A stretch of 47,061 nt of DNA from a virus, in the IMG/VR virus record IMGVR_UViG_3300010397_000055, positions 1 through 47,061 of that record. One strand, written 5' to 3'. The number at the start of each line of letters is the position of its first letter. Positions within the stretch are counted from its first letter, which is position 1. The notes under the pieces are model-generated. The model did no database searches and was not told where the DNA came from. It worked only from the letters and a program-made list of their open reading frames with translations. The translations under genes and the position numbers were made by a program. Shown here one piece after another: positions 17,044-24,664 of this stretch.

Positions 17044-17694
17044 TTACTTCTTCTTAGTCTTAGCAGCAACTGGCGCCTTGCCATTGCTCTTGACCTTAAC
17101 TGCAACAACAGCCTTCTTCACGAACTCATCAGCGGGCACGAGTGATTCCCCGTCTGGGAGCTCGCTGCGCATGCCAGCGATGTTGGTAAAGCCGTCTTTC
17201 TCAATGACCTGCCCGTAGAAGGCGCAGTCAACTAGCTCGCTGGGATTGTCATAGAGCTCGAGAACCTTGGTGACCGCAAGCTCAGTGACTTCCTGGCGCG
17301 CCTCGTCCTCTTCCGCCTTCTCAATCGCCTCGCCCTTAAAAGTGAGCTGCCCATCAATCTGGCGCGGGTAATCCTCAATCCCCTCAACACCGAGCGCCTT
17401 GAGCGCGCTTACCACGATACCAATCGTGTTTGGTGGCGTGTGGTCCGCGACCTCGGGGTTCGCGACCGGCAAGACGATGTTGTTACGCAAGCTCAGCTTA
17501 GCAACCTTGCTGTTCGGGTCATCCGTTTCGGCAAGCGGCGCGCAACGCAATTCAATCATGAGTGAACCTGATTTTGCCACCTTGGCATTCGCCTCGGTCA
17601 CGAGGAACTGATACCAGCCGAGAGCAAGCGATTGCCGCTGACTCATCTGCGCGATGTTTTCTGGAGTGAGCTTGATGTCTGATGCACGTACCAT
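17044..17694 (-). CDS. DUF669-like phage recombination-associated protein, 216 aa
   Basis: The region GWYQFLVTEANAKVAKSGSLMIELRC near residues 26-52 resembles the opening of DUF669 proteins (a beta strand, an SKSG turn, then a strand), which in many phages lie next to a Sak4-type ATPase and are thought to bind single-stranded DNA. Here a Sak4-like gene lies 29 nt upstream. The C-terminal 40 residues are Lys/Ala/Val-rich (VKVKSNGKAPVAAKTKKK), not the acidic tail of a classical SSB. Single-strand binding is inferred from context and this weak similarity. Confidence 0.55.
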   Translation of the reverse strand: MVRASDIKLTPENIAQMSQRQSLALGWYQFLVTEANAKVAKSGSLMIELRCAPLAETDDPNSKVAKLSLRNNIVLPVANPEVADHTPPNTIGIVVSALKALGVEGIEDYPRQIDGQLTFKGEAIEKAEEDEARQEVTELAVTKVLELYDNPSELVDCAFYGQVIEKDGFTNIAGMRSELPDGESLVPADEFVKKAVVAVKVKSNGKAPVAAKTKKK

Positions 17695-17723
17695 GTTTTT
17701 GCTTTCTGTTTAGTGGGTTTTAC

Positions 17724-18632
17724 TTACTGCGCTGCTTCAATCTTCTTGATGATAGAGCCGAGGTCTGCCGGCTCTTCATCACCTAGGCTGTGCTGCCATC
17801 GGTTCTTGCCGCGGTATCCCTTACCGCCAGTGGGCATGACGATGCGTTTGAATCCGCCGCCCACTTGTTTAGTAGCTACTAAAGCGAATTCCACACTGAC
17901 GTTTGCCGTGTAAATTCCAGCCCCACCGCCTGTGATATCAGGGATTAGGTCGTTGTCGCCCGGTAGCGCCGCTGCTTTTTGGCGGTTCTTTTGGTCGTCC
18001 TCACCAGGCGCCGCCTCGATGCGAGCTTTCGTGTGACAGAGAAAATGTACGTGGCAATCGAGGAGCTGCATCGCCTCGTGAAACAGACGGTGGCTGTATT
18101 GAATGCAGCGATACATGGCGAACTTGTCTTTCGCACCGGATTTCGTGCTGGGACAGTTCTTCTCCCAATAGTCGTTCAATGCCTTGTCGAGCATACTGAC
18201 CGTGTCCACGACAACCCACTTGATGTCGCCGTTGCTCACTTGCTCGCTCGCCGCCGCGACCACAATGTTGATAGCGTCCAAAATCGTGCGCGCGTAGGGT
18301 TTTTCTTCCCCCTTCTTGGCTGGCGTCATGAGCCAGCGAACGTCAATGACGTTGGGGATTGCAATTCCGAGCTCGCGAAATCCGACCACCGCGCCCGCAT
18401 CGAACGCTACCCACAGCATGTCTGAGAGCGCCATCTTTTTCGCAGCCGGCGTGACCTTGGGCCAGAACTCACTCGCGGTTGCCGCAAAAAACGTTTTGCC
18501 GTGGCCGGGGCCGCCATGGGTTGTCATCCGGTAGCGCTCAAGCGCGAGGTCATCTGAAGACCGGACTATGTTTGGTTTTGCTTTGGTAACAGCGGGCTTG
18601 TTTACAGTTGCAGCTGAAGTGAGCTTTGCCAT
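17724..18632 (-). CDS. Sak4-like RecA-fold ATPase (single-strand annealing / recombination), 302 aa
   Basis: Residues 36-45 hold a Walker A motif (GGPGHGKT) and residues near 138 a Walker B (IKWVVVDTVSML). The region after it (LLDCHVHFLCHTKARIEAAP) matches the third strand with a histidine seen in AAA_24/Sak4 proteins. These ATPases promote annealing of single strands with the phage SSB. It is flanked by a nuclease gene upstream and a DUF669-like gene downstream, the usual recombination set. The protein is within the usual length range for the family. A TTGACA box upstream may give it its own promoter. Confidence 0.8.
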   Translation of the reverse strand: MAKLTSAATVNKPAVTKAKPNIVRSSDDLALERYRMTTHGGPGHGKTFFAATASEFWPKVTPAAKKMALSDMLWVAFDAGAVVGFRELGIAIPNVIDVRWLMTPAKKGEEKPYARTILDAINIVVAAASEQVSNGDIKWVVVDTVSMLDKALNDYWEKNCPSTKSGAKDKFAMYRCIQYSHRLFHEAMQLLDCHVHFLCHTKARIEAAPGEDDQKNRQKAAALPGDNDLIPDITGGGAGIYTANVSVEFALVATKQVGGGFKRIVMPTGGKGYRGKNRWQHSLGDEEPADLGSIIKKIEAAQ

Positions 18633-18643
18633 GAGGAGCGTGT

Positions 18644-18672
18644 TCCTAACTTAGTGAAGAAGATGTTGTCAA
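18644..18672 (-). promoter_or_regulatory. Possible promoter before the Sak4-like gene
   Basis: In the 63-nt gap 18633-18695, TTGACA (18672-18667 on the minus strand) is a perfect -35 box, followed after 17 nt by TTAGGA, a poor -10. The -35 and the rare gap within an otherwise overlapping operon support it; the weak -10 does not. No inverted repeat is present. Confidence 0.35.
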
Positions 18673-18695
18673 CGAATTTATTTAAACAACTGTGC

Positions 18696-19634
18696 TCATA
18701 GCTGATTGCACAATCCGACATTCAGCCAATGACACACGCCGTGATAGTCCCAGCAGTGTTTGGTGTTTGTCTGTCGCGTGTGCTCAGTCATGTTGTGGAC
18801 TGCAAGCGCCAGCTGAGACTGAAGCACTCGCACGCGGTGCGCGTTTGGTGTCGGGACAAAGAACAACATGAAGTCCACGACCTTGGTCTTGAAGATGATG
18901 TTAACGATAGTCCCACGCACTTGAGTTTTTGGATACACCGCGTTCCACCCAACTGGGTATGCGACGAATTGGAGTTCATTCATCCACTTGTCAACGACGT
19001 TGCTGTCATGCCGCGATTCGGTTTTGTGGTCGACCAGATAGTAGCCGGGGCCGGGTAGGTCCAAAGCCCGCGTCGTTCGCAGCCGCTCACAATCGGCCTC
19101 ACTAATTTTGGCCACGAGGTCGGCCTGGAAAGTGAAGGGCTCAACGCCGACTGCGTCGCAGATTTTCGCTGCCATCGTCGCGTCATTAGGTGGTGGGAGG
19201 GGCTGTTCGACCGCGACGATTTTTCCAAACTCGGTTGGCTTGAATTCCCCGCGGTACGCTCTGAACAATCTTTCAGCCTCAACCCGCGCAGTCGTATCGA
19301 TTAGATAGGGGTCGCCGTTGGTGTCGATGAATGCGACGGCCTCGGGGTTGAAGTCTTTCTCCTCACGCTTGTGATACATCTTCAAGAACGCGTGCGCGAT
19401 TGTTCCTATCTCCAGCGCCGACTTTTTTGGCTGCTCAATATCTGGCTGCTCGGAGAGCCACGCGGAGTTACAGCAGCCGAGCCACCGCTTGTAATAGCTG
19501 ATGCCAGTGCCGCTACCGCCTGTGTGGATGGTCTGTAAAATTGGCTCGCCGACAGGCTTTGTCTCGACGCTGGGTGTTAGCTGAATGGCCGGGCTGGGGC
19601 TTAGCGCAAGGGGCTTTAGTTTTACTTTGGACAT
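18696..19634 (-). CDS. PD-(D/E)XK superfamily exonuclease (YqaJ/Cas4-like), 312 aa
   Basis: The N-terminal part has the helix GTIAHAFLKMYHKR near residue 95, like the motif I histidine/glutamate helix of RecB-type nucleases. ADLVAKI and YYLVDHKTES near residues 170-205 give the catalytic D...(D/E)xK core (here DHKT). A PD-(D/E)XK exonuclease next to a Sak4 ATPase and DUF669 protein would resect ends for annealing, and perhaps also supply nucleotides from host DNA. Length fits the family. It starts two bases after a small gene and ends 63 nt before the Sak4 gene. Confidence 0.75.
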   Translation of the reverse strand: MSKVKLKPLALSPSPAIQLTPSVETKPVGEPILQTIHTGGSGTGISYYKRWLGCCNSAWLSEQPDIEQPKKSALEIGTIAHAFLKMYHKREEKDFNPEAVAFIDTNGDPYLIDTTARVEAERLFRAYRGEFKPTEFGKIVAVEQPLPPPNDATMAAKICDAVGVEPFTFQADLVAKISEADCERLRTTRALDLPGPGYYLVDHKTESRHDSNVVDKWMNELQFVAYPVGWNAVYPKTQVRGTIVNIIFKTKVVDFMLFFVPTPNAHRVRVLQSQLALAVHNMTEHTRQTNTKHCWDYHGVCHWLNVGLCNQL

Positions 19635-19635
19635 T

Positions 19636-19797
19636 CTACTTCTCTCTCGAGAATCCGTACTCTACGAAATGCGCGACACGCCGCAGCATGCGCCAACAAA
19701 AAATCCGCCGGCCCGTGAGGTAATGCGGGTAAGTGTGCCACCACAACCACCCCGACAAACGGTGGCGCCACGAGTTGTCATGCTGAGTGAACTTCAT
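19636..19797 (-). CDS. Small basic Trp/His-rich protein, 53 aa
   Basis: This short gene fills the gap between the helicase and nuclease genes. Its ATG overlaps the helicase stop (ATGA) and its stop lies one base before the nuclease ATG. The product is rich in Trp, His and Arg (WRHRLSGWLWWHTYPHYLTG) with no cysteine pairs. The exact fit between neighbours is the evidence for translation. No family is recognised. Confidence 0.5.
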   Translation of the reverse strand: MKFTQHDNSWRHRLSGWLWWHTYPHYLTGRRIFCWRMLRRVAHFVEYGFSREK

Positions 19798-21422
19798 AGG
19801 TACTCATCCTGCTCCATTGATTTGGCAGCCAGTCTCAACTCCGCGAGAGCCTCAGCGTGTGATTGCTCAGGCTGTTTGAGGTTCTCGGACAATGCTTTGT
19901 CGGCAGTGGATTGCGCGATGATTTGCTTTGCATCGTGAGCTCGCCGCAGCAGGGTCCGCGCAATGATTTCATCGAGCGTTCCCTTGAGAATTAGGAAGTC
20001 ATTACTAACAGGCATCTTGCCGTTGAGTCTGTGAAAGCGCCCCATGACCTGCGTCATCAAGCTCGGCTGCCAATAGAGCTCCGCGAAGATGACGTGGTTG
20101 AACGCTGTAAGGTCGATACCCTCAGCGATGGACGACATCGTGGCTATCAAGAATGGTGATTGCTCACGAGCAATGTCGAGTTGTTTCTTCCGTTCGCTCG
20201 GCGACCAGCTACCGTCCACATGAGTAAACTTGAGCTCTCTAGCTTGGAATTCTTCGGCAAGCGCGTCCGCCGTCGCACGGAAATAGGTCAAGATACAGAC
20301 TTTGCTTTGCCCCGACTTGTGTACCTCAACCGCGTGCTCAGTCGCCTCTAGGACTTTGAGGCTGCCCGCTTTGCTGACGAAGTTGTCGAGCTGCTGCTTG
20401 TGCTCAGGGAGTCCGTCAAACTCTGCTGTGAGCTCCTTGAGAACCTTTTTCTCAGCAGTGACGTAGATGGGCCTAGCCGTGAACGCGGGGAGAAGATGTT
20501 TCACTTCCTCTTTAGTTACACGGAGAGAAATTGCAGAGACTCGCTCTCTAAGCTCTTCAGCAGTGTCGTGTCGTAATCCTAAAACATCTAGACCGCCCCA
20601 CTGATTTTCTTCAGTGAGGCAGTAGCGTTTAATAAAATTCCAGTAACTGCCGAACCGGTTTGGATAGAGCAGATGCAGTTGATGCCAAAGGTCTTCTACC
20701 TCTGATAAAATCGGGGTCGCAGTCAGGCCGAGGATTACTGCTTCAGGGTTCGCCTGCCGTAGCTCTAGCGCAGCCCTTGAGCGCTGACTTTCGCGGCCGG
20801 CTGCATAGTGGAGCTCATCAAAGATGATGATGTTCGGTTTCAGTCGAGATTCCAGCTTGTGTAGCAGGGACCACGAGGTGATTAGAATCAATGAGCCAGC
20901 CGCCCCATCATCGAAAAGTTCTTCTATCTTCTTACCTGTATCCAGAATGCGAACGTCGGCAACAATGCCCCACTTGTTGATTTCGCTTTCCCAGTTGTAT
21001 TGAACGCTCGCTGGCGCGACGATGAGAATGAGCCCTTGGCCGATTTGTTTAATGACTTCCAACGCTGTGCGTGACTTGCCGAGACCTGTGTCAAAGCTGA
21101 GCATGTACGAACGCAACATTAGAGCATTGCTGACGCCAGCGCGCTGGAACGGATACATGTCATTTGGGAGATTAATTTCTCCTGTGGATTGTCCTGTTCC
21201 CAAAGCACTATGCGCTTGAACTGTTAATCCAACAGCTTCGGCGAGCTCACGAACCTTTAAGAAAAAGTCTTCTCCTACAATCCAAGCTTTCTCGCGCGGC
21301 TCCCAAACGGCGAGGCACTGTTCTTTAAGCTGCTCACGCAGTTGTTCGAATCTGAAATCGAACTTCAGCTTAAGACAGCCACGCGGGCCGGGAGAGATTG
21401 TGATTGCGGGTTTGAGTTTCAT
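19794..21422 (-). CDS. SNF2/DEAD-type superfamily 2 helicase, 542 aa
   Basis: All main superfamily 2 motifs are visible: I, DTGLGKSRTALEV, near residue 112; II, IIFDELHYA, near 201; III, GLTATPI, near 235; and V-VI, SIAEGIDLTAFNHVIFAE and QVMGRFHRLNG, near 430-470. The first 60 residues (WEPREKAWIV) resemble the HARP-like segment that binds branched DNA in SMARCAL1-type proteins. The enzyme would remodel forks or displaced strands during replication and recombination. It overlaps genes on both sides by ATGA. No primase or DnaB-type helicase was recognised elsewhere, so it may be the principal motor after initiation. Confidence 0.85.
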   Translation of the reverse strand: MKLKPAITISPGPRGCLKLKFDFRFEQLREQLKEQCLAVWEPREKAWIVGEDFFLKVRELAEAVGLTVQAHSALGTGQSTGEINLPNDMYPFQRAGVSNALMLRSYMLSFDTGLGKSRTALEVIKQIGQGLILIVAPASVQYNWESEINKWGIVADVRILDTGKKIEELFDDGAAGSLILITSWSLLHKLESRLKPNIIIFDELHYAAGRESQRSRAALELRQANPEAVILGLTATPILSEVEDLWHQLHLLYPNRFGSYWNFIKRYCLTEENQWGGLDVLGLRHDTAEELRERVSAISLRVTKEEVKHLLPAFTARPIYVTAEKKVLKELTAEFDGLPEHKQQLDNFVSKAGSLKVLEATEHAVEVHKSGQSKVCILTYFRATADALAEEFQARELKFTHVDGSWSPSERKKQLDIAREQSPFLIATMSSIAEGIDLTAFNHVIFAELYWQPSLMTQVMGRFHRLNGKMPVSNDFLILKGTLDEIIARTLLRRAHDAKQIIAQSTADKALSENLKQPEQSHAEALAELRLAAKSMEQDEYL

Positions 21423-21610
21423 TTTTGCACGAAGGCTATGGGTCCGATGAGTGCGGCCATCCCAGGATTACTGTTCTGCTCACGTTTGTGTTCTTGGGCT
21501 TTCTTGCGTGACGTAAACCACCACATGTAATTTTTGTGTGGGTAGTGTCCATTTGAGATATCAAACAGCACCCACATTTTCGTTGGGTATTTACGCAGGC
21601 CGGCGCTCAT
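21419..21610 (-). CDS. Small protein of unknown function, 63 aa
   Basis: The ATG at 21610 overlaps the stop of a 29-codon gene upstream, and the stop overlaps the helicase start. The product (MSAGLRKYPTKMWVLFDISN...) is polar with several aromatic residues (YMWWFTSRKKAQEH) and a hydrophobic C-terminus. The pattern of a strand followed by a basic helix is common in small phage proteins that attach to larger enzymes. Family unknown. Confidence 0.5.
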   Translation of the reverse strand: MSAGLRKYPTKMWVLFDISNGHYPHKNYMWWFTSRKKAQEHKREQNSNPGMAALIGPIAFVQK

Positions 21611-21696
21611 CGCCACGGCCACTTATTGAAAGCCACCCAATATGAAACGATGAAGACGATACAACTGGCGACAAGAATCACGGACCAAATCAGCAT
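21607..21696 (-). CDS. 29-residue single-pass membrane peptide
   Basis: AAGGAG lies seven bases before the ATG, and the stop overlaps the next start (ATGA). The product is one hydrophobic helix (MLIWSVILVASCIVFIVSYW) followed by VAFNKWPWR. It is one of several tiny membrane proteins inserted between coupled genes of this genome. The strong ribosome-binding site supports real translation. Role unknown. Confidence 0.6.
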   Translation of the reverse strand: MLIWSVILVASCIVFIVSYWVAFNKWPWR

Positions 21697-21697
21697 T

Positions 21698-22015
21698 TTA
21701 TTTCTCCTTCAGCCTCAGGGCAACGGCGTCGGGGATGTTGGAGAGAAGCGTGCGGCGGTCTTCGCAATTGACGCAGACGCATAGGGTGCGGTGATTGTCA
21801 TTGTATGTTGCACGCACCAACCTCGCGGCGAAGTCGGCGAGCTCGGCATTTTCCTTGATGAGCGCTAGCCGTCCCTGCGGTAACGCGTTCTCGAATTGAG
21901 CAGTCGCCATTTTCTGTAAGGCGATGCTACTATCGCGTTCTGCCTCAAGCGCCGCGATGCGCTTCTCGAGCTCCTGGATTTTTGACGTAGCCAAGTTCGC
22001 CCAATAGTTGTCCAT
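21698..22015 (-). CDS. Coiled-coil protein with CxCxxC motif, 105 aa
   Basis: The first 60 residues form a coiled coil (KIQELEKRIAALEAERDSSI). Near the C-terminus is CVCVNCEDRRTLL, which could bind a metal as part of a dimer. An ATG at 22015 follows a GTG at 22018; the start region resembles that of the gene upstream (both have GTGAGTGATG). The family is not recognised. Confidence 0.55.
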   Translation of the reverse strand: MDNYWANLATSKIQELEKRIAALEAERDSSIALQKMATAQFENALPQGRLALIKENAELADFAARLVRATYNDNHRTLCVCVNCEDRRTLLSNIPDAVALRLKEK

Positions 22016-22018
22016 CAC

Positions 22019-22288
22019 TCACTTCTCGCGCTTTGATTTCAACATCCCGCCGGCCCAATAAGGCTTGTCGCCTATCTCGTGCACGAGAATGTGTTGTTTC
22101 ACCGTCTCGACTACGCCCGAATGATACAGCCCCAACTTTCGGCGGGCCTCGTCAGTTTCCAGCCATACAAGTTCGGCTTTTAAGCCCTTGTGCTGAGCGT
22201 CTTTGCACTCTTCCGTCAGCGCGTGTGTGCAGGCGTACCAAGCATCACAATCGCACGAGCACATGCAGTTGTCTGGATGCACGCTCAT
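22019..22288 (-). CDS. Cysteine-rich small protein, 89 aa
   Basis: GGAGGA lies before the ATG at 22288. The N-terminus carries a dense cysteine cluster, C-M-C-S-C-D-C-D-A-W-Y-A-C near residues 8-20, then a further cysteine at ECKDAQHK, so it probably binds zinc or another metal. The remainder is a mixed alpha/beta sequence with no enzyme motif. It belongs to the island of small cysteine-rich early genes between 22 and 30 kb. Confidence 0.55.
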   Translation of the reverse strand: MSVHPDNCMCSCDCDAWYACTHALTEECKDAQHKGLKAELVWLETDEARRKLGLYHSGVVETVKQHILVHEIGDKPYWAGGMLKSKREK

Positions 22289-22291
22289 CAC

Positions 22292-22495
22292 TCACTCCTC
22301 CGATTCGGCGCGGACAGGTTCGCGCAGACCAATTAGAGCCAGTTCGCAGCGGTAATCTTCAATCGACCTAGGAGCCAAAGCGCGGGCCAGAAGCATGGCG
22401 TTTGCGCGTCGGATGTCCTCTACAACATCCACATTCTGGACATTGGTAGGGCTGAAGAACCCCTGCAGCGCCTTCTTGGTCTTGCGTTTGGTCAT
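22292..22495 (-). CDS. Small basic protein, 67 aa
   Basis: The start overlaps the upstream stop by ATGA. A basic N-terminus (MTKRKTKKALQG) is followed by a helical region (VVEDIRRANAMLLARALAP). No cysteine or membrane segment. Not recognised. Confidence 0.5.
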   Translation of the reverse strand: MTKRKTKKALQGFFSPTNVQNVDVVEDIRRANAMLLARALAPRSIEDYRCELALIGLREPVRAESEE

Positions 22496-22650
22496 CGAGA
22501 CATCATCCTCTGGGCTGCGATGAGCGCCTCTTCGATTGGCATCGGGTTATCATTCGACGCCTGCACATGATTGTAGGGGTTGCGCTTAAGTGTTCGCGGT
22601 CTTGTTCGTCCTGGCTGTCGCCTTGGCTTCTTGCGCTTCCATCCGCTCAT
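22492..22650 (-). CDS. Small Arg/Lys-rich protein, 52 aa
   Basis: ATG at 22650 overlaps the previous stop and its own stop overlaps the next start. The N-terminal half is very basic (WKRKKPRRQPGRTRPRTLKR), suggesting binding to nucleic acid or to an acidic partner; the C-terminal half is a helix (MPIEEALIAAQRMM). Not recognised. Confidence 0.5.
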   Translation of the reverse strand: MSGWKRKKPRRQPGRTRPRTLKRNPYNHVQASNDNPMPIEEALIAAQRMMSR

Positions 22651-22784
22651 CGCCCCGACTCCTCGCGCTTGGGTTGTGGTGACTGAGTACTCGACAAATC
22701 CAACCAAAGAAAAATCGCGCATTCAGCAACTATGATGAAGCCCGCTATAATACCGACGACGCAAAGCAACCTTACTGACATCAT
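22647..22784 (-). CDS. Small single-pass membrane protein, 45 aa
   Basis: Two ATG codons lie in tandem at 22784 and 22781, just after the upstream stop. The product is a membrane helix near residues 5-25 (LLCVVGIIAGFIIVAECAIF) and a short polar tail ending in QPKREESGR. An upstream frame from 22898 is an out-of-context extension. Function unknown; a host-membrane early protein is likely. Confidence 0.55.
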   Translation of the reverse strand: MMSVRLLCVVGIIAGFIIVAECAIFLWLDLSSTQSPQPKREESGR

Positions 22785-22785
22785 C

Positions 22786-23391
22786 TCACCCGCCCTTGGG
22801 TTGTTGGCAGTCGCGATGGATGGGGCCAGAGGCGTCGTACCCATCACAATACTGCTTGCTGCACCTGATGCAGCGCTCATGCGCCATCGGTAGGTCAAGC
22901 ACCTTCGCCGGCTCGCTCGGGGGTAGTGCGCGATAGTAGCCGATGACGCGTCCCTCGACTCTGGCCGCCATCCCGACTATTTCGTGATAGGCCAGTGAGC
23001 ATGCCATCGCGTTGCCGCCGCTATCCTCGCACACCCAAACAGGCTCGCCGTGCAGCGCCCGCTCTTCCTCCCGCCCCTGCGCGATGCCCTTTTCTAAACC
23101 CGACTGGAAATTCTGGTCGCGTAAGCGCGTCATGTACCGAGCTGTGATATCCACCAGTCGAATGCACGGCTCTTCGGGATCGTCGTTAGGTCCGAAGTGC
23201 CCACACCAAACGCATTCAGGCTGTCCCTCGTAGTGATGCAACGGAGAGGTGTCTAACACTTCTTGACGCCCCTCTGCGCGGGCCGCTTCGATGAGGGCAT
23301 CCACTTTGGGGAACACCACATGCGCCACATAGTAGCCGTCACCAGCAGCATGTCCGAGAACCTCTGCCCGCAGCTCGTCAACCTTGCTCAT
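22786..23391 (-). CDS. Early protein with zinc-finger-like motifs, 201 aa
   Basis: The ATG at 23391 overlaps the preceding stop (ATGA). An open frame continues upstream to 23715, but that stretch overlaps two other genes. Residues 1-40 are a helical lead (MSKVDELRAEVLGHAAGDGY). ECVWCGHFGPNDDPEEPC and a C-terminal ERCIRCSKQYCDGY cluster suggest one or two zinc sites. It resembles modular accessory proteins of temperate and lytic phages in style, but I cannot name a family. Confidence 0.55.
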   Translation of the reverse strand: MSKVDELRAEVLGHAAGDGYYVAHVVFPKVDALIEAARAEGRQEVLDTSPLHHYEGQPECVWCGHFGPNDDPEEPCIRLVDITARYMTRLRDQNFQSGLEKGIAQGREEERALHGEPVWVCEDSGGNAMACSLAYHEIVGMAARVEGRVIGYYRALPPSEPAKVLDLPMAHERCIRCSKQYCDGYDASGPIHRDCQQPKGG

Positions 23392-23546
23392 GGCTTCAAT
23401 CTCCCACTCACCGGCCATACTCTGGCCCCATTCACCGGCAACCCATCCAGACCACGCAGCGCCGACCATGCCGCGAGCTCCGTCTTGAATGGACCCATGA
23501 ACTTGATTCCATCGCAGGCTGCGTAGAAAACAATTCGGCGCTTCAT
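23388..23546 (-). CDS. Small protein, 52 aa
   Basis: ATGA overlaps at both ends. The product (MKRRIVFYAACDGIKFMGPF...) has a beta-strand start and an aromatic/glycine-rich body, like the small alpha/beta proteins that are common in phage early operons (a strand, a helix TELAAWSALRGL, a strand). Unknown function. Confidence 0.5.
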   Translation of the reverse strand: MKRRIVFYAACDGIKFMGPFKTELAAWSALRGLDGLPVNGARVWPVSGRLKP

Positions 23547-24664
23547 CGCTTCCCCTCCGGCGCCTGGCAGGTTGGGCATTCAGTCTTGTCGCCACAGCTC
23601 GACGCGGAACAGTGGTAAACAAACCCGTCACCACCGCACGTCTCACACGCCGGTGGCGCCTGCTCACGGATGGAGGCGGGTGCGGAATCGAACAGAGAGC
23701 CCGACCGCACAACATTCTTCACAATCTCACGCCCCCACTTCACTAACTCATCGCGCTCATTGCGCAAGGCATCGCATGCGGAGCTTGCCCCGTAGCGCTC
23801 TGCCATGAGCTGCATCCGCGTCTTGTCGCCATCCCAGCGCCCAGTCTTCTCCTCGACTAGTGCCTTCAGCTCATCGCGCTCATTGCGGAATTGATGTGAT
23901 AGCCTGGTCGCCTCATCACACCGCGCCTCAGCAGCCTGCAAGCGAGCGCGGAGGTCAGAGTACAACTCTCTGTACTCATCTTCACGGCGCTCAGCATCTA
24001 TCAACTGAGTGCGAAGCTCTTCATGCGAGTCACAGAGCTTGAGCGCGCCGTCTACAATATATGGTGGCCAGAACTCTTCTATGGACTTCCGCGAAGCCTC
24101 AATGCCTTCCACGCTCAGCACCTCGCCTTGGTCGTTTGGTGGGCAGGGAGGGACTCGCACCCCCGGTGTTTCTGGTGTCACGGATTTACAGTCCGCTTCC
24201 TTCGCTACTTGGATACCTGCCCATGACTCATCTCGCCCTTCCATGTCGTCGATCATCGCCAGCCGGCCACGGAGATTAGCGCGGCACACCTCTATGTCAT
24301 GCAGTCCGTCGTCGGTGCAGTCGCTGCATAGGATGTCCTCGCCGCAGGCCATGCAGCGGCAGTTGCATTCGTGGTCACCAGGGGCCGGGTTGGTTCCGGC
24401 CGTTGCACAAACATTGCCGGGAGTCATCTCGGTCTCGGTCAACTGAGGCGAGTGACTCAACTTGGTTTTGTCCTCTGACCGCCCGTCAGAAGGCCCTGGC
24501 GATTTATCAAGCCCATTCCATTTGTCGCGACGGCGTGTGGCTTTGTCGAATGCCAACAGACAGTCGCGCAGCAGCTCCGCTAGAACGAAATCTGGCGTGT
24601 TGGAGCCATTCTCTGCGCTGTTCCGATTAATGGCGTCGCGCAGCTCTTCAAGTAGCTGACTCAT
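23543..24664 (-). CDS. Coiled-coil, Cys-rich early protein whose frame runs through a tRNA gene, 373 aa
   Basis: The ATG at 24664 overlaps the upstream stop. Residues 1-145 include a Cys-rich patch (CNCRCMACGEDILCSDCTDD). Residues 148-176 are simply the translation of the same-strand tRNA-Tyr gene (VAKEADCKSVTPETPG...). Residues 180-330 form a coiled coil (DEYRELYSDLRARLQAAEAR) and residues 335-370 hold two CxxC pairs (CETCGG; CPTCQA) that look like a zinc ribbon. The tRNA is 86 nt, not a multiple of three. The frame may therefore be two genes, the second starting at a GTG of 24121 or 24112 after the tRNA, joined by an accidentally open tRNA. One protein encoded across a tRNA is the alternative. 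Confidence 0.5.
   Translation of the reverse strand: MSQLLEELRDAINRNSAENGSNTPDFVLAELLRDCLLAFDKATRRRDKWNGLDKSPGPSDGRSEDKTKLSHSPQLTETEMTPGNVCATAGTNPAPGDHECNCRCMACGEDILCSDCTDDGLHDIEVCRANLRGRLAMIDDMEGRDESWAGIQVAKEADCKSVTPETPGVRVPPCPPNDQGEVLSVEGIEASRKSIEEFWPPYIVDGALKLCDSHEELRTQLIDAERREDEYRELYSDLRARLQAAEARCDEATRLSHQFRNERDELKALVEEKTGRWDGDKTRMQLMAERYGASSACDALRNERDELVKWGREIVKNVVRSGSLFDSAPASIREQAPPACETCGGDGFVYHCSASSCGDKTECPTCQAPEGKR
24137..24222 (-). tRNA. tRNA-Tyr (anticodon GTA), CCA encoded
   Basis: The minus strand folds into a complete class II tRNA of 86 nt. The acceptor GGGCAGG pairs with CCTGCCC, followed by A and an encoded CCA (24140-24137). The D arm is TCC/GGA with a 10-nt loop. The anticodon arm is GCGGA/TCCGT with loop CTGTAAA (anticodon GTA). 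A 15-nt variable arm follows, then a T arm GGGGG/CCCTC with loop TGCGAGT. The long variable arm is right for tyrosine in bacteria. The T loop lacks the usual second T (TGC instead of TTC), a mild oddity. The gene lies inside an open reading frame on the same strand, so it must be cut out of the operon mRNA or come from its own transcript. Confidence 0.88.

Noticed and set aside
22786-23715. A 309-codon frame in place of the 201-codon one
   Set aside because: The first 108 codons overlap two other coupled genes in other frames and have arginine-rich, pattern-free sequence; the ATG at 23391 makes an ATGA overlap.
24009-24446. Plus-strand frame of 145 codons opposite the tRNA region
   Set aside because: It is the complement of a coiled-coil gene and of the tRNA, with serine/arginine-rich composition typical of shadow frames.
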